Below are positions 1 through 11,300 of a DNA stretch of 64,000 bases, piece by piece. The stretch comes from Chrysopilus asiliformis (taxonomy: Eukaryota > Arthropoda > Insecta > Diptera > Rhagionidae). The notes beneath the pieces are model-generated. The model made no database searches and was not told the DNA's origin. It was given only the letters and a program-made list of their open reading frames with translations. The DNA lies in the NCBI GenBank assembly GCA_964034945.1, contig OZ035962.1, positions 16,859,388 to 16,923,387 of the forward strand, given 5' to 3'. Positions within the stretch are counted from its first letter, which is position 1. Every line of letters begins with the position of its first letter. Made by a program: the position numbers and the translations under genes.

Positions 1-776
1 ATTGTGTCGTCCTGCTATGCTTACACATGGGACATTAAAATGGATTGGGGCCTATTCGACTCCAAGGCCGGTGATAATAAATTCCTGCGAGAGGAAATTG
101 TTTATTCCTCAACGGTAAGTAGACCAGAGTGGCGAAGAGCGGGCATGAAAAAATCCTAGGGTAAATTGCTTTTCCCTTAGAAACAGTTTTCCCTATACTT
201 TCAGATATTGTGCCCCCTTTTTTTTGCTGGGGACGAAATGATTTTCATGTGGAAAAATTCTCATCTCAATTTTTTGGTTTCTTTTTTTTTCATTGCCTGT
301 TTTTATGGCGATTCTATTTAGTGGTTCTACTATTTTGCGATTGTGGAGGATCTTATCCTAAGATTCGGGTGGACCTTGTCGATGAGTCTCATCGAAGCTG
401 GTTACATTGAGGGAGATCTGATGCTAACCATCCTTAGCCCACTCGAGGTCTTTCGGAGGTTCATCTGGAATTTCTTCCGCTTGGAGAATGAGCATCTCAA
501 TAATTGTGGTAAATTTCGTGCCGTCCGGGACATTTCTGTTGCCCCAATGGACTGCTCCGATCAGGTAATTAAGGATAAATAAATTGCTCCATTTTGTGTC
601 GATTTATCTCATTATCGTTGACGTTTTTTGTTGCTTAATAGACGACAATCCTTCGGATGATGGATGAGGAAGATGGAGTCGTAAATCGACGTAACAAGGG
701 TAAGGCATACGACAAGAAACGTTCAGAACCACGTTTGTTGCTGGAGGGTGAATCAACTGAGGACTTAGACATATGA
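1..776 (+). CDS. XPR1: XPR1-like phosphate exporter, last three exons (gene cut by window edge)
   Basis: Three exons, 1-114, 322-564 and 642-776 (TGA stop), join in phase 0 with GT/AG borders (donors gtaagt and gtaatt) and encode the last 163 residues. I recognise the end of the EXS domain of XPR1/SYG1 proteins: [11 protein letters not shown], then FLREEIVY, then [19 protein letters not shown] and [11 protein letters not shown], followed by a charged tail ending EDLDI. The order and spacing match animal XPR1. XPR1 is a plasma membrane inorganic phosphate exporter with an N-terminal SPX domain that senses inositol pyrophosphates; that part and most membrane spans lie left of the window. The tail after the EXS domain is about 40 residues. 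Introns are short (207 and 77 bp). The next gene is on the opposite strand, tail to tail. The family call is firm; which XPR1 paralogue this is cannot be told from the fragment. Confidence 0.95.
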
Positions 777-945
777 AATCATGCCCAATTTATATATTTT
801 ATTAATGTTGATAAATAAATTAGTTAAAACTAGTCAAAATTTTGTAATATATTTTAAGACAAAAGAATTTTATTTTGTACTTATATTCTTATTTTATTTG
901 TTGTAATAATATTGTTATATGAATGTATATTGTATTAATAAAATT
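777..945 (+). terminator. 3' UTR and poly(A) signals of the XPR1-like gene
   Basis: AT-rich sequence follows the stop codon. Two AATAAA hexamers occur, at 814-819 and 937-942, and either could direct cleavage and polyadenylation. The first lies only 38 bases past the stop, so short and longer 3' UTRs are both possible. Confidence 0.6.
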
Positions 946-1270
946 ACAACTGTGTGAAGAAAATCTTTCTTTGCTAAATTAACTTTCTTTTTTACAGAAC
1001 GGGAAGTGCTCCAATTTCTAAAAATGTACCAATATAAATGTATTATGTTAAGAAATTTTCGCACTATTTACTAGAACTGAATTAAAAAATGAACCACTGG
1101 AATTGAGTTAAATTTTCGCGCCGTTTTTTGTGCCTGGAAATTTTTTGCGCCGTTTTTTGTGCTTGAAAAAAAAAAACTTTTTTGTGTCTGGAAACGAATT
1201 TTTTTAAGAAAAGTGGCCGAACACCTTAACAAAAATTAGTCCGCAGCTGAAAACTTTTGGGTATCAAGAT
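946..1270. other. Intergenic stretch with a short direct repeat
   Basis: No gene is visible. At about 1112-1190 a unit containing GCGCCGTTTTTTGTGC occurs twice in tandem, with a decayed third copy ending in TTTTTTGTGTCTGG. Confidence 0.4.
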
Positions 1271-1470
1271 CAAATTGATCCCTTAATTTAAAAAGGTCAT
1301 AAGTGCAGAAAATCCAGTGACTTTTACCATAGATGAAGCACTAAGATATGTTAAAGCCCAAATCAGACCAACGATTGCGATTACGATCATGATTACGATT
1401 GAGCTTCCTCGACCAATGAGATCAAAGCTTTCATTTCCCTGGCGTTGAACTTTTTTTATCAACATTTTTT
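1271..1470. repeat. Fragment of the GATTAC-type dispersed repeat
   Basis: Contains AACGATTGCGATTACGATC, then GATTACGATTGAGCTTCCTC and CAATGAGATCAAAGCTTTCA. The same flanking words surround the hexamer arrays near 38050-38130 and 41265-41340, so this is a truncated member of that family. The reading frame here is only a product of the repeat. Confidence 0.6.
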
Positions 1471-2870
1471 ATTTGATTCAAGTGATTTTTCGTTCAATTT
1501 AATGACAATTTTTCCTCAGTGCAATAACATGTTTTCCAATTTTATAATATTTACTCATCATCATAACTAAAGTATGATGGATACGGTTTTGCATAAACTG
1601 CATGTATAGAAAAACCAGACTAACCCCACATGTGATTAAAATGTAAATCCTTTGCGAGATTTCACTTCTGTCTGATATCTATCGAGTTTATTTACCTTGG
1701 CCAAAGACTCCATTTTTCCTGTCTAAAAATAGGGGGGCTGCAGTTAGGGGGTCTCCCGAAATCTCTCTAGTGTATTTCTGTTTGCATTACAAGTCAGAGT
1801 CCTCTGGCAGTGATGAAAGGTGTCATCGGACATGAACCCACAAATATTGGCGGAATCAACCAAAAACTTTCCCTTTGATTAACTTTTCTTGGCTCTTGTG
1901 ACATTTTCGACTTGGTCTTGGCTTGACACTTAGACATTGTAAGAAAGGAAAAGTTTTCCATGGTAAAAATTGAACAAATCGTATAAGGACTCAACGATAT
2001 GTGTTTGTTTATATCCTTATGCCCAGATGTTTGTAAACTTGCCAAACGGAAGGATCTGCGAAATATAAATCAATAATTGACTCTGATGTTTTTTTATAAG
2101 ACATTTTTGTTCCTTTATTTCGATCATAACAGACAAATATACATCCATTGGTACCATAATACTTTTATATGGTTTTCTTCTGTTCTCTTTTCTTTTGAAA
2201 TTCAGCCAAATATGAAATATTGAATATATGAATGATGGGGAGAATCTTTGGGTTGCTATGCTTTTTTGATGGAGTGCCATCATCGTCATGATAACCAATG
2301 ATAGAGGATCCATCCTTCTCGTGTATCAATGATTGTTAAATTTTGTTCTTTAATTTTCCTTTATGTGGACTTTTGATACGATTTTCATTGGTTGTTATTG
2401 ACTCTATTGATTTTTTATTACATTACTAATTTAGATGATTTTTTTGGGAACATAGAGAAAACACGATAAATTGGAATTCCCTTCGAAATTGAATTGAAGC
2501 CTTAAAATATTATCCTCAAAGAATCAATTAATAAACAATCAACAATTGATAATAGTAAGATAATTGGTTTATAAAATATTTTTATATATTCTTCGGCAAA
2601 ACAGTATAATAAAATGCTGGACTCGGATTTTTAGCAGACATTTTAATAACATAAATTAGCGTTTACAAATACAGTCTTACGATGTACGGTGATCATAAGT
2701 CCTTAATTTTAAAGGAGAGTCGTCAAAATTTAGTAAAAAAAACTCGCCGGAATCCTATGTATAAAATTTAATTATATATTTTTTGGGCTTAGCGGACTAA
2801 TTATTTATTTATTTTTTTCAAAAATTAAAAAAAGAGTGTGTTTTGAGTGCTTTGATATCATTTTGTCGTC
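1471..2870. other. Intergenic region without recognisable gene
   Basis: AT-rich. The only open frames are short (at most 98 codons on the minus strand), with low-complexity composition and no recognisable motif or splice context. I see no RNA gene or complete transposon here. Confidence 0.5.
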
Positions 2871-2877
2871 CTCAGGC

Positions 2878-3235
2878 ATTTTTTTCTTGTCATTATGTTA
2901 ATTCCCGTGTAAATGGCATAATTTTTGTAATTTTTTCTGTCAGAAAATGTCAATCTCTCATAAAAGAATGAACTTGTCCATTCTTTTATGCCAGATTGTC
3001 ATTCGTGCAAACGCAATATTAGTTATGACAACTTTAGTATTCAACTTTTGTCATAACTAATATTGCGTTTGCACGAATGACAATCTGGCATAAAAGAATG
3101 GACAAGTTCATTCTTTTATGAGAGATTGACATTTTCTGACAGAAAAAATTACAAAAATTATACCATTTACACGGGAATTAACATAATGACAAGAAAAAAA
3201 TGACAAATTTGTCATTCGTGTAAATGTAGCATAAG
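2878..3235. mobile_element. Long near-perfect hairpin (foldback/MITE-like)
   Basis: Arms 2878-3031 and 3048-3202 are near-perfect reverse complements of about 154 bases around a 16-base loop. The outer part pairs ATTCCCGTGTAAATGG with CCATTTACACGGGAAT. To the right, TTGTCATTCGTGTAAATG resembles the terminal repeat of the small element at 15316-15467, so the two belong to one family. The very low arm divergence suggests a recent fold-back duplication or gene conversion between arms. Confidence 0.8.
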
Positions 3236-3470
3236 GGAATGCCAAATTTCACGCGCCTCGCCCTGAGACTATGGTCGAGGTTACTAGAGGTGCACGCCTT
3301 AGGGAATCGACCTGAATATGTCTATTTTTACCATTTTTTATACTCTTTATGATATATCATATAGAAGTATATTAGATTTAGTAAACGTATGTGACGCATC
3401 GAACCAATCATCCGATACAAAAATAAACTACACCAGGGTGTTATGGATTACTAAACATTTTTATTTTCGC

Positions 3471-3484
3471 ATGTCCGTCTGTCC

Positions 3485-3571
<87 letters not shown>

Positions 3572-3600
3572 GGACTGTCCGTCTGTCTGTTCGTCCGTGA
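3471..3600. repeat. (CTGT)n microsatellite
   Basis: About 25 uninterrupted CTGT units, bordered by CCGTCTGT variants. It lies at the left edge of a dispersed repeat whose other copies also carry CTGT or CCGT tracts. The Cys/Leu/Ser-repeat frame read through it is an artefact. Confidence 0.9.
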
Positions 3601-3794
3601 GCACCATTACTTTAGAAAGGTAATTACTCTCATCAAAACGCGTTACTATTATTGCAACTAAACTGTTGTATTGCTTTAGGGTCTCGTCAACTGTTTGACT
3701 AGTTCATAAAAATGGATTAAGTCCGAAATATAGACAATCAAGTCTGAAAATATATACATAAACACATCATTTTTTTTTTGAAAATCCTTATGAG

Positions 3795-4145
3795 TAGGGT
3801 TACCTGACTTTGAAAGCCAAATGGTGGTTTTTGGAGTTTTAAACCTGACTTATGTATATAAAACGTTACACTATTGTTATATTAATAAAAACATAAGAAA
3901 AGCTACAATTTCCAGGGGCCAATCGTTAAATACTCTATGTCTATATGATAGACAAAATGTTTATTTAAAAAAACTCTTATGTATAGGAGATGGAGAAAGG
4001 AGTGGTCGGATTGGAATTGTCAATACGACTCACCGTTTTTGAGAAAATAAAAAAAAGTATTCAGTTTGTATGGGGGAGGGGAGAAGAAGTGGTCCAACTG
4101 GATTATTATGTATAGATAAGTTATGTGAAATTATATTCTAAACAC
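3795..4145 (+). repeat. Dispersed repeat, family B
   Basis: Shares ACATAAGAAAAGCTA, AGGGGCCAATCG and a TATGGGGGAGG tract with copies at 19370-19850 and 42535-43060, plus shorter copies at 44620-45020 and, inverted, 52660-53315. No coding capacity is retained and the element class is unknown. Confidence 0.6.
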
Positions 4146-4235
4146 TTTTTATCTTTCTCGAAAACTGTGCATTCGATACGATGCTGATCTGTTAACCCAA
4201 AAAAAAAATTTGTTAACCCAAGTTTTATCGGGATC

Positions 4236-4712
4236 ATGATCTGGAGTGGTATTCCGTAACTTGTTTCAAGCGTTTCGAGTTAGAAAACATAACAAAAGCT
4301 ATAATTGCCAATCTGGCAATTATTGAAAACCCGTATGGTGATATTCGTATCAAAATTCGAACAGTTGTACCAAAATTCCACTTTGAAGTCAAACTTTCCA
4401 ATAAGATTTTTTAAAATTTTTTCCAATCGGATTTTGATGTATGGGAGTTTTATGTAGAATCATATCCTAAATAACTTTTGTTCTTGGACTTTTTTGATTA
4501 GATGCACCGTTTTTGAGATATTGGCGTTACAAACGGTAAGGCAAATCTAATATACCCTTTGATTTCACCATACGGGTATAAAAAAGTAGTATTCGCTGTC
4601 TCTGTTTCGACCAAAATAAATGACAGTGCAAAACAAAGCTAGCGAATACTACTTTTTCTTCTAACTCGATTCAAACGCTTGAAACAAGTTTCGGAACACC
4701 ACTCCTGATTTG
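4236..4712. mobile_element. Hairpin element split by another repeat
   Basis: The word GTTTCAAGCGTTTCGAGTT near 4265-4283 is matched in inverse orientation by CGATTCAAACGCTTGAAAC near 4668-4686, and GAGTGGTATTCCGTAAC pairs with TTTCGGAACACCACTC. Between the arms lies an inverted copy of a dispersed repeat (CCAGATTGGCAATTATTG relatives at 28450 and 45495; CACCATACGGGTATA at the edge), as well as a short inner inverted repeat around GTAGTATTCGCT. The layout suggests an insertion inside an older hairpin. Confidence 0.55.
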
Positions 4713-6220
4713 GTTTTTGAGGTTTTGTGAAATAAAAAATTCTCCTCGGCGCGTATCTCACCTTCCGCCTTTGTTTTCATAGGTATCTGGATATTGAATA
4801 CTATTTCACATTAGGATTATTATCTGAAAACTGAAAACATACAGCGGAGAGAAACAGAAGCTTACTAATGTAGCTGATAATAGATGGGTTATTGAATCAA
4901 TTTTTGTGATTTTAAAAGTTATTGCCACAACATACAGGCTATTATTACGCAACGATTTGTTTTAACATAATCTATAAATAAATTTTGAACCCACAATAAC
5001 CTCGCATATGTTCTTTTAATGACCCATATAGTTTTCTTAATCGGATCATTACGAAAACAGCTATTAATTGGGTGAAAATATTGCTTTCATGATGTATTTT
5101 TGGATTTATATTATTCGAAAAACAAAATAAATTAAATCTGGTCACCCACGTTTTCAGATATTTTCACGTGTTATGCAAAAAGGCTTGGAATAATTTGTCA
5201 CATTCACGAGTAATTAGCTGAACCAACATGTGAAAAATTTGCAGTTATTTTTACCTTCCGTCCAAATAATTGCGTGTAAAGTGCAATAAATTTAATTATT
5301 CGGTCCATCGAATCACTTTGTAAAATCTCTTTCCTCCACCGAAACTTTGACTTTGTCATTTAAATTGTGCAAAATTTATGCTTTTTATATAAATATTTGC
5401 ACATATTTTTTTTAACGGGGATAATATTAATTTTTTTTTTAAAACAACTGTAGGTTGATAATTTTAATTTAATTGGAAGATATTTTTCGCCCTAAATATA
5501 TTTATTATTAATTATTAATTTAATAAAAAAGCTATTTAATTAAAATGAAAAATTTGCTACCTTTTTGGAATTAAATCAAATTAAATAATCTATTTTAAAA
5601 TATATTTAATGCTAGTTTTATTAAAACGCACAGAAACTCCCATATAACGAATTTTGAACAGTTATGCGTTCGACATGTCCAAAAAAACGCTTTTCTCTGC
5701 AATATATGCAAATTGTTGTAAATTGCAATATGTTATCTGTAAAGCCACTCTGGACCTTTTAGGGGGTTGAAGTGCAAGGGGGCGGGAACCCCATAAAAAT
5801 AGAACAGGGTAATAAATTTTCCTCAAATTTTCAGGGTATTCACGAAGAAAATATTTTTCTAGAAATTAGAAAATGAAACGAATTCTGATTTTAGAATATT
5901 GAAATCAAATCTTATTTTATTGTCTCAAGAATTTTTTTCTTAAATTACGCATTTATTTATTAGCTTCTCAATATCAAAAAATAATTCTTAATTCAAGAAA
6001 ATTAGTTCTTGACATCAGAGTGACCAATTTGTCCCCAAGAAGTAAAAATGTCCCTTTCGGCATGTTTTTCGCTGTGTAATTTTTAAAAAAAAAACTGTCC
6101 AAAAATTATTTTAAATCACGAAGAGGACTTTAGCAAAAAAAAACTTTTTGGGGAAATTTGTACAATATTTGCTGTAAATAATAAATTTTGCCTGGCAATT
6201 CTTGAATACGAATAACCTAA
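4713..6220. other. Intergenic region without recognisable gene
   Basis: AT-rich throughout, with long A and T runs around 5400-5620. I find no open frame above about 60 codons, no splice-flanked coding block and no terminal inverted repeats. GC rises slightly near 5740-5800. Confidence 0.4.
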
Positions 6221-6239
6221 GAAATCACTTTAGTTCACT

Positions 6240-6391
6240 CACATTGGTTGAAATAGTCCGCCTAATTTTGACAGAAACTGGCAACATTATGGCAAGGTGA
6301 GGAAGTGGGACTGCTGATAGGGTAGTCCCTCTTCCTTGCCTTAATGTTACCAGTTTCTGTCAAAATTAGGCGGACTATTTCAACCAATGTG
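6240..6391. mobile_element. Hairpin MITE
   Basis: Arms 6240 to about 6305 and about 6328 to 6391 are inverted repeats: CACATTGGTTGAAATAGTCC on the left is matched on the right by its reverse complement ending CAACCAATGTG. The arms continue through GCCTAATTTTGACAGAAACT with few mismatches. No coding sequence is present. Confidence 0.8.
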
Positions 6392-6559
6392 AACAGGCTC
6401 TTAGACTTGTTTTAGGAAATTTAGACGATATAGACACCATACACACCTTTTTTGTTAAAACACTGGCAGACGACAATTAAATCTAGCTTTCAATTCAAAC
6501 AAAAACAAAACGTTTTTTTTCCAAGAAATCTCGGGACTTAATTGTTATTTTCAAATAAA

Positions 6560-6690
6560 ACTTTTCAGTCTTTTAATATATATCCTTACCTTTGAGATTT
6601 TCTTATGGACATTTTGACTCCAGAACCTGATTCATCGACCCCAAAAACCCCCAACTGACACTTTTTATGGAAAATCGCGATGGGCAGTTT
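6560..6690 (-). repeat. Fragment of dispersed repeat family D
   Basis: Carries ATATCCTTACCTTTGAGAT and GACCCCAAAAACCCCC, the reverse complement of the end of family D (AAGGATATCTCAAAGGTAAG and GTTTTTGGGGTCG at 17735-18180 and 21340-21780). Confidence 0.5.
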
Positions 6691-6699
6691 TCTTGACAC

Positions 6700-8250
6700 A
6701 AGAGACATAGATTTTTTAAATTTTACGTTTGATGATAGAACCAAAAACTCTATCTTTACGCACCTGTCCTGTTTCCGGCGAATTATAGATCCATCGGTTC
6801 AATAAGTACGGAAAAAATCGACAATTTTATTTCGATATAACCTTCCATTGACGGTTAGTTATCATTCTTAATCACAGTCGCGTTTTTGGATGCTCTTTAC
6901 CTTCCTCTTGTGTTGCCTTCAGACAATATATATACGGTTTACAGATGCATTCAGGAAAAAGGGCGATTTTTGGGTTACAGACCCATTCATTGGACGGTAA
7001 GTTGCTCCAAAGTTTTGAAAAATTGATTTAATTTTTGCAGGGCCTATCATAAAACGAATTTAATTCCGCACTTGGTGACTTCGTTTTTATGATACGAATT
7101 TTTTGAATAAAATATGCTTACCTCTGTATCAATAATGAATTTTTTTAAATTTTTTTTTATAGAAAACAATATTATATTTCAATCGACAATAAAATCAATT
7201 GCAGGTACACCGCTTTTTTTTAAATAAATTTTTTAACGAATTCAATCCATCATTTAACATTCCCAAGGAAATCCGGTTGTCCTTAGCAGCTTATTATGAA
7301 ATTTTTGGGATGCAATGAATAAATGAAAAAGTTTTTCCCAAGAGGAAAATAAAATTTTTTTCTTGTCAAGTGTCAACAATTTAATAGAATTTTTTATAAG
7401 CCATCAAAACAAAGTGAATGCTTTTGAAAGAACGTAATATTGGAAAAGAAAAACACTTTAAAGATTTTTTTGTATTAAATATATTTCATTGTATTTTTTT
7501 TTATTTGTTTTACTTGTGCGACATGAGTCCTTTGAATTTTGTTTGGGTATCGTTATACATTTAGATACTTATATATACATTTTCGCATGATTTTTTAGTG
7601 TGTTAATTTTTTATAGAAAATGGAAACGACCATCATTCATACTTGGAAATGGATTTATAATGTTAGCGAATAAGAAATGTGTATGAGTGTTATTTAAGTT
7701 GTTTGTTTTTTTTTTTTTTAAATTTTAAAGTTCACATACAACACTTAAAGTGATATTACATAGTAAAGTCGTAAAAATTCTTTATGGTTCTTTTTTTTAA
7801 GGGGGTAGATTTTTCATAGAAAGCTTTCCTTATTTTCCCTTACTTTATTCTCTTCATTCATTCATTCTGCTGGTACTTACACAATTTCTCAAAATTTATC
7901 ACTTTGTCTATGACCAGGGTCCAGTCATATCCTTTAAATTGTACATTTTTGTGTTCATTTTATTGGAATTGGCTCAAGTGAAGGAAGAAAAGGATCCAAC
8001 AGTGTAAAGTATAAAAAATTATTCTATCGGAGAAATAGGCAAAAAAGTATACAGAAAAATGTACATCGTTGCACTAAAATTTTATCCCAGCTGGAATTCC
8101 CAACCAACATCTTCCTTCAAGGTCCTGCCGTGTCGTGTGGTTCATTCATTCATTCATCCATCCATCCATGGGTGTAAAATCGATTTCTTATGGATACTAC
8201 TCGAACGTGAATTTTTTGTTGCTGTCGTCCGTCGTTGGAGCGTTGTGATT
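6700..8250. other. Intergenic region between the two convergent genes
   Basis: No gene is seen. On the minus strand an AATAAA hexamer (TTTATT at 7844-7849) lies about 400 bases past the stop of the minus-strand membrane protein gene and could be its poly(A) signal. A CATT/CATC microsatellite lies at 8142-8170. Confidence 0.35.
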
Positions 8251-8253
8251 CTG

Positions 8254-8348
8254 TTAGGTCTGGTTGTTCTGATCCTGCTGAAGTTTCTGTATTTGTTTTA
8301 GGTGTTGTGGTTGCCGGTCTTTCCAGGACATCATACTTTCGCTGTATT
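8254..8348 (-). CDS. Probable last coding exon of the tetraspan gene
   Basis: The acceptor TTCAATTGCAG precedes the exon. Read in the phase left by exon 13369-13536 (one base carried over), it gives EYSESMMSWKDRQPQHLKQI and a glutamine-rich end before TAA at 8256-8254. Phase agreement and a total length divisible by three support this frame. Another frame stays open through the same DNA for about 66 codons, starting IQRKYDVLERPATTTPK and ending at 8145-8150. It would need a different upstream exon phase. Confidence 0.55.
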
Positions 8349-11300
8349 CTGCAATTGAATGTAGACAAAAAGAAAGTAAAAGTCGCCATCATAAAATGGT
8401 ACGTGAATCTTTTTCAAGATGACGTAAAAAAAGTGGAGTGTGGGAGTTTTGAAAATGGTTATTTGAAGTGGATATTTGTTCTTGTGTTTTTTTTTATATC
8501 GAGAGTGGGTTGCAATAACGCTGGGAATCTGAATAAGAAGTTGGGCGGTCGGTTTTTGCGAAAAGGAGAAATGAGTGGTGGCTAAGCATGAAGGATGCGA
8601 TGGATCCTTTTTATGCTCCTCAATTCTACAAGTAAATCACTTTGTATTGGTAATGACAGACCCATTTGCATTTAAATGCAGCCTAGACAACAGATATTGA
8701 CGTTGAAATATCACAGCACAGGTGGATATCATCATATATTTTGATTGTTTTTGACACATTTCGGTTGAAACGAATTTTATTATCAGATTTTTTAAATATT
8801 ATTAAATATCAATCAAATTTTCATAAAACTATATGTAGATCTTGTATAAGGCGGTTTCTCTTAAACTTTTCAAAGGGGTTTCAAAATTGAGTTAAAATTG
8901 ACAAAACGCAGGCCACGGTTTCGCATAATGCATTTCTACACTCAGGGAAATTTATATCTTCAATGCAAGGAAAAATGTTCTTTCTATTTTCATCCTCTAA
9001 TTAAGGAAATTTTTCTATAGATTGAACAAAAAGAAGTAATGGGTCATTCGGTCGGAGAGTTAAAAAAGATAAGATGGCGTAAAAGAATTGTTGCCTTCGG
9101 GGAAAACATATTAGCAAATATGAAAACCAAACTAAAACCATTATAATACTTAACTCTTTTCATTATTTCAAAGAAAATATTCTTTAAATTAAGGAACATT
9201 TTCTTAATTTTAAAGTTAAAATTATTTCCTAGTTTCAAAGAAATTGGTGTCTTTAGAGTAAGTTCGGGTATTGTGGTATAGGCGGGTAATGTGGTACCCC
9301 ATCATTTCTCGGATATGAGATGCCGCATCGCAAGATCAAACATACAATACTGTTTTTTGTGAAATTCTGCAACCATTGTTGGTGTTGACAAGTCCATGGT
9401 TTATCAGGTTATATCGGAATTTTCTGAAAAACGTTTTTGAGCACAATCAACATTTTATTGTCTCCACATTCAAATGAATCTCGAAAGCCAATTTTAAGTT
9501 TCTTTTTTAACTGTGAATCAGTGAACGATTATTTAGACCACACATTTAATTTTTGAAAAGAAATTTTTTGGATTCAAGCGAATTAGACTAAGAAATCATT
9601 TTTTTGGTTTGTCATGGTGACAACGGCTAATGTGGCATACTATTTTTTCCATACAAATATTTAATATTTGAATGGATGAAACAGTATTCCACATTACCCG
9701 CCTTAAATATTTGTATGGAAGAAACAGTATACCACATTACCCGCCAATTTTTTGAAGCACTTTTTTTTCAGTTAGTGTACTTTTTTGATCATAATTTTGC
9801 TTTTATGTTTATGATTGGTAACATTGCTGTGGAATTTTATAGGCAAGCCTCTGGAGGTGTCGTATGCGAAATTCTAACATGATTGCTTTTAAAACGAGTG
9901 ATTTATTATGAAAACAAAAGAAGGTGTACCACAATACCCGAACTTACTCTAATATAAGTAAAAATGTCTATGGTGTTAACTCGTTAGGGGTATTACCTCA
10001 CAAAATCTTCGCAACGGCAAACTGGGCCAAAAATTCGCGACGATAAAGTGAGCCAGTTTGCGAAATTTGCAAAGGTTCTGCGAAGTGATGTGAATACCCC
10101 TATTATTAATGTTCTATGAAGTCAAGTCAATTTTTCTTTAAGGGATAAGGGCGCAATGCTATTTTACATAGTGTCTTATAGGGGACAAATGACTCGTTTT
10201 CTCAGAAACCACTTATCGTAGCTTAATCAAATTTCGCACACCTTTTATTCATGCCAAATTAAATATTTTTAGCTGTTTATTTTTTATTCTGATGAAAACT
10301 GTTATCTACGTCCCATGTAATTTTTTTTTGTTATTTTGTGTGATAATTCTTGACATTCCATATTACAAAAACTGATGGGAGTTTTGACATTTCCACAGCT
10401 GTTTTGTTAGCCAGTGTTGCCATCTTAAAAATTGTGACAATATGTCTTGTACTTTTGGAACAAATGGGTCTTTTGTGAAAAAATGTAACTTTTTAGGAGA
10501 TGCAAAAAACAAAAAAAAATTGTTTTTCAAAAGGTTTTTCTTACAGTAGTTTTATAACTAGTTTTATAATAAAATTTAAAATTTATAAATTGGAAAGTAA
10601 TGTGTGGTGATTGGGAGATTAGAACAGAATCGGGCGGGGGGACGGGTAACTGCTGTCGGTGGGTCGGGTCACCGAGCGGCTGGCCTGTAACACCCGACCT
10701 TGTCCACTTTGAACGAATATTAGAAGCATTTCTAGTTGACATAGAGATCTGCGGTTTGTGGCGTTCTGTGGGGAAATTAGTATATAAAAAGAAAAGAGAA
10801 TATAAAAAATTATTTTTTTTATTTTTTCGGCCCTTACCTCCTTAAGTGGGATAAGTATTTTTTCAGCGTATATAAAACGTGACATTTTTCTGGAAATTAA
10901 CTCTTATATTGTGAGAGAAAAACGAATGGACGATTTTCAGCCAATGTGGATTTTTTGTTTTGTTTGTCATTCTGTACATTTCGTATAGTTTTGACATTAA
11001 TAATGATGAAAAAACACAAAATTTCATAAAACTTATAAGAAAAATCTTTCAAATGGATATGCAGAAACATTTTTTATGTGATTTTTGGTAATAGGTGGCG
11101 TAATAACTCATCCAATAATAACTTCAATATCAAGTACACAGAAAAAGTGCTTTCTCGACCTATGTTCGACCTATGTCGACCTATGTACTATGAGGTCGAT
11201 TCTTACAAACAATACTAATGTGGGCTAAGTCTACGGTTGAATTAAATATCTAAAATTTTGGACTGATTTTATTAGATTTTTTTCCATCAAGGGAAAGGTA

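Noticed and set aside
3318..3623. 101-codon frame with a long Cys/Leu/Ser/Val repeat
   Set aside because: It is the translation of the (CTGT)n microsatellite.
8235..8585. 116-codon plus-strand frame overlapping the last exon of the membrane protein gene
   Set aside because: It lies on the opposite strand of a phase-consistent exon and has no motif or splice context.
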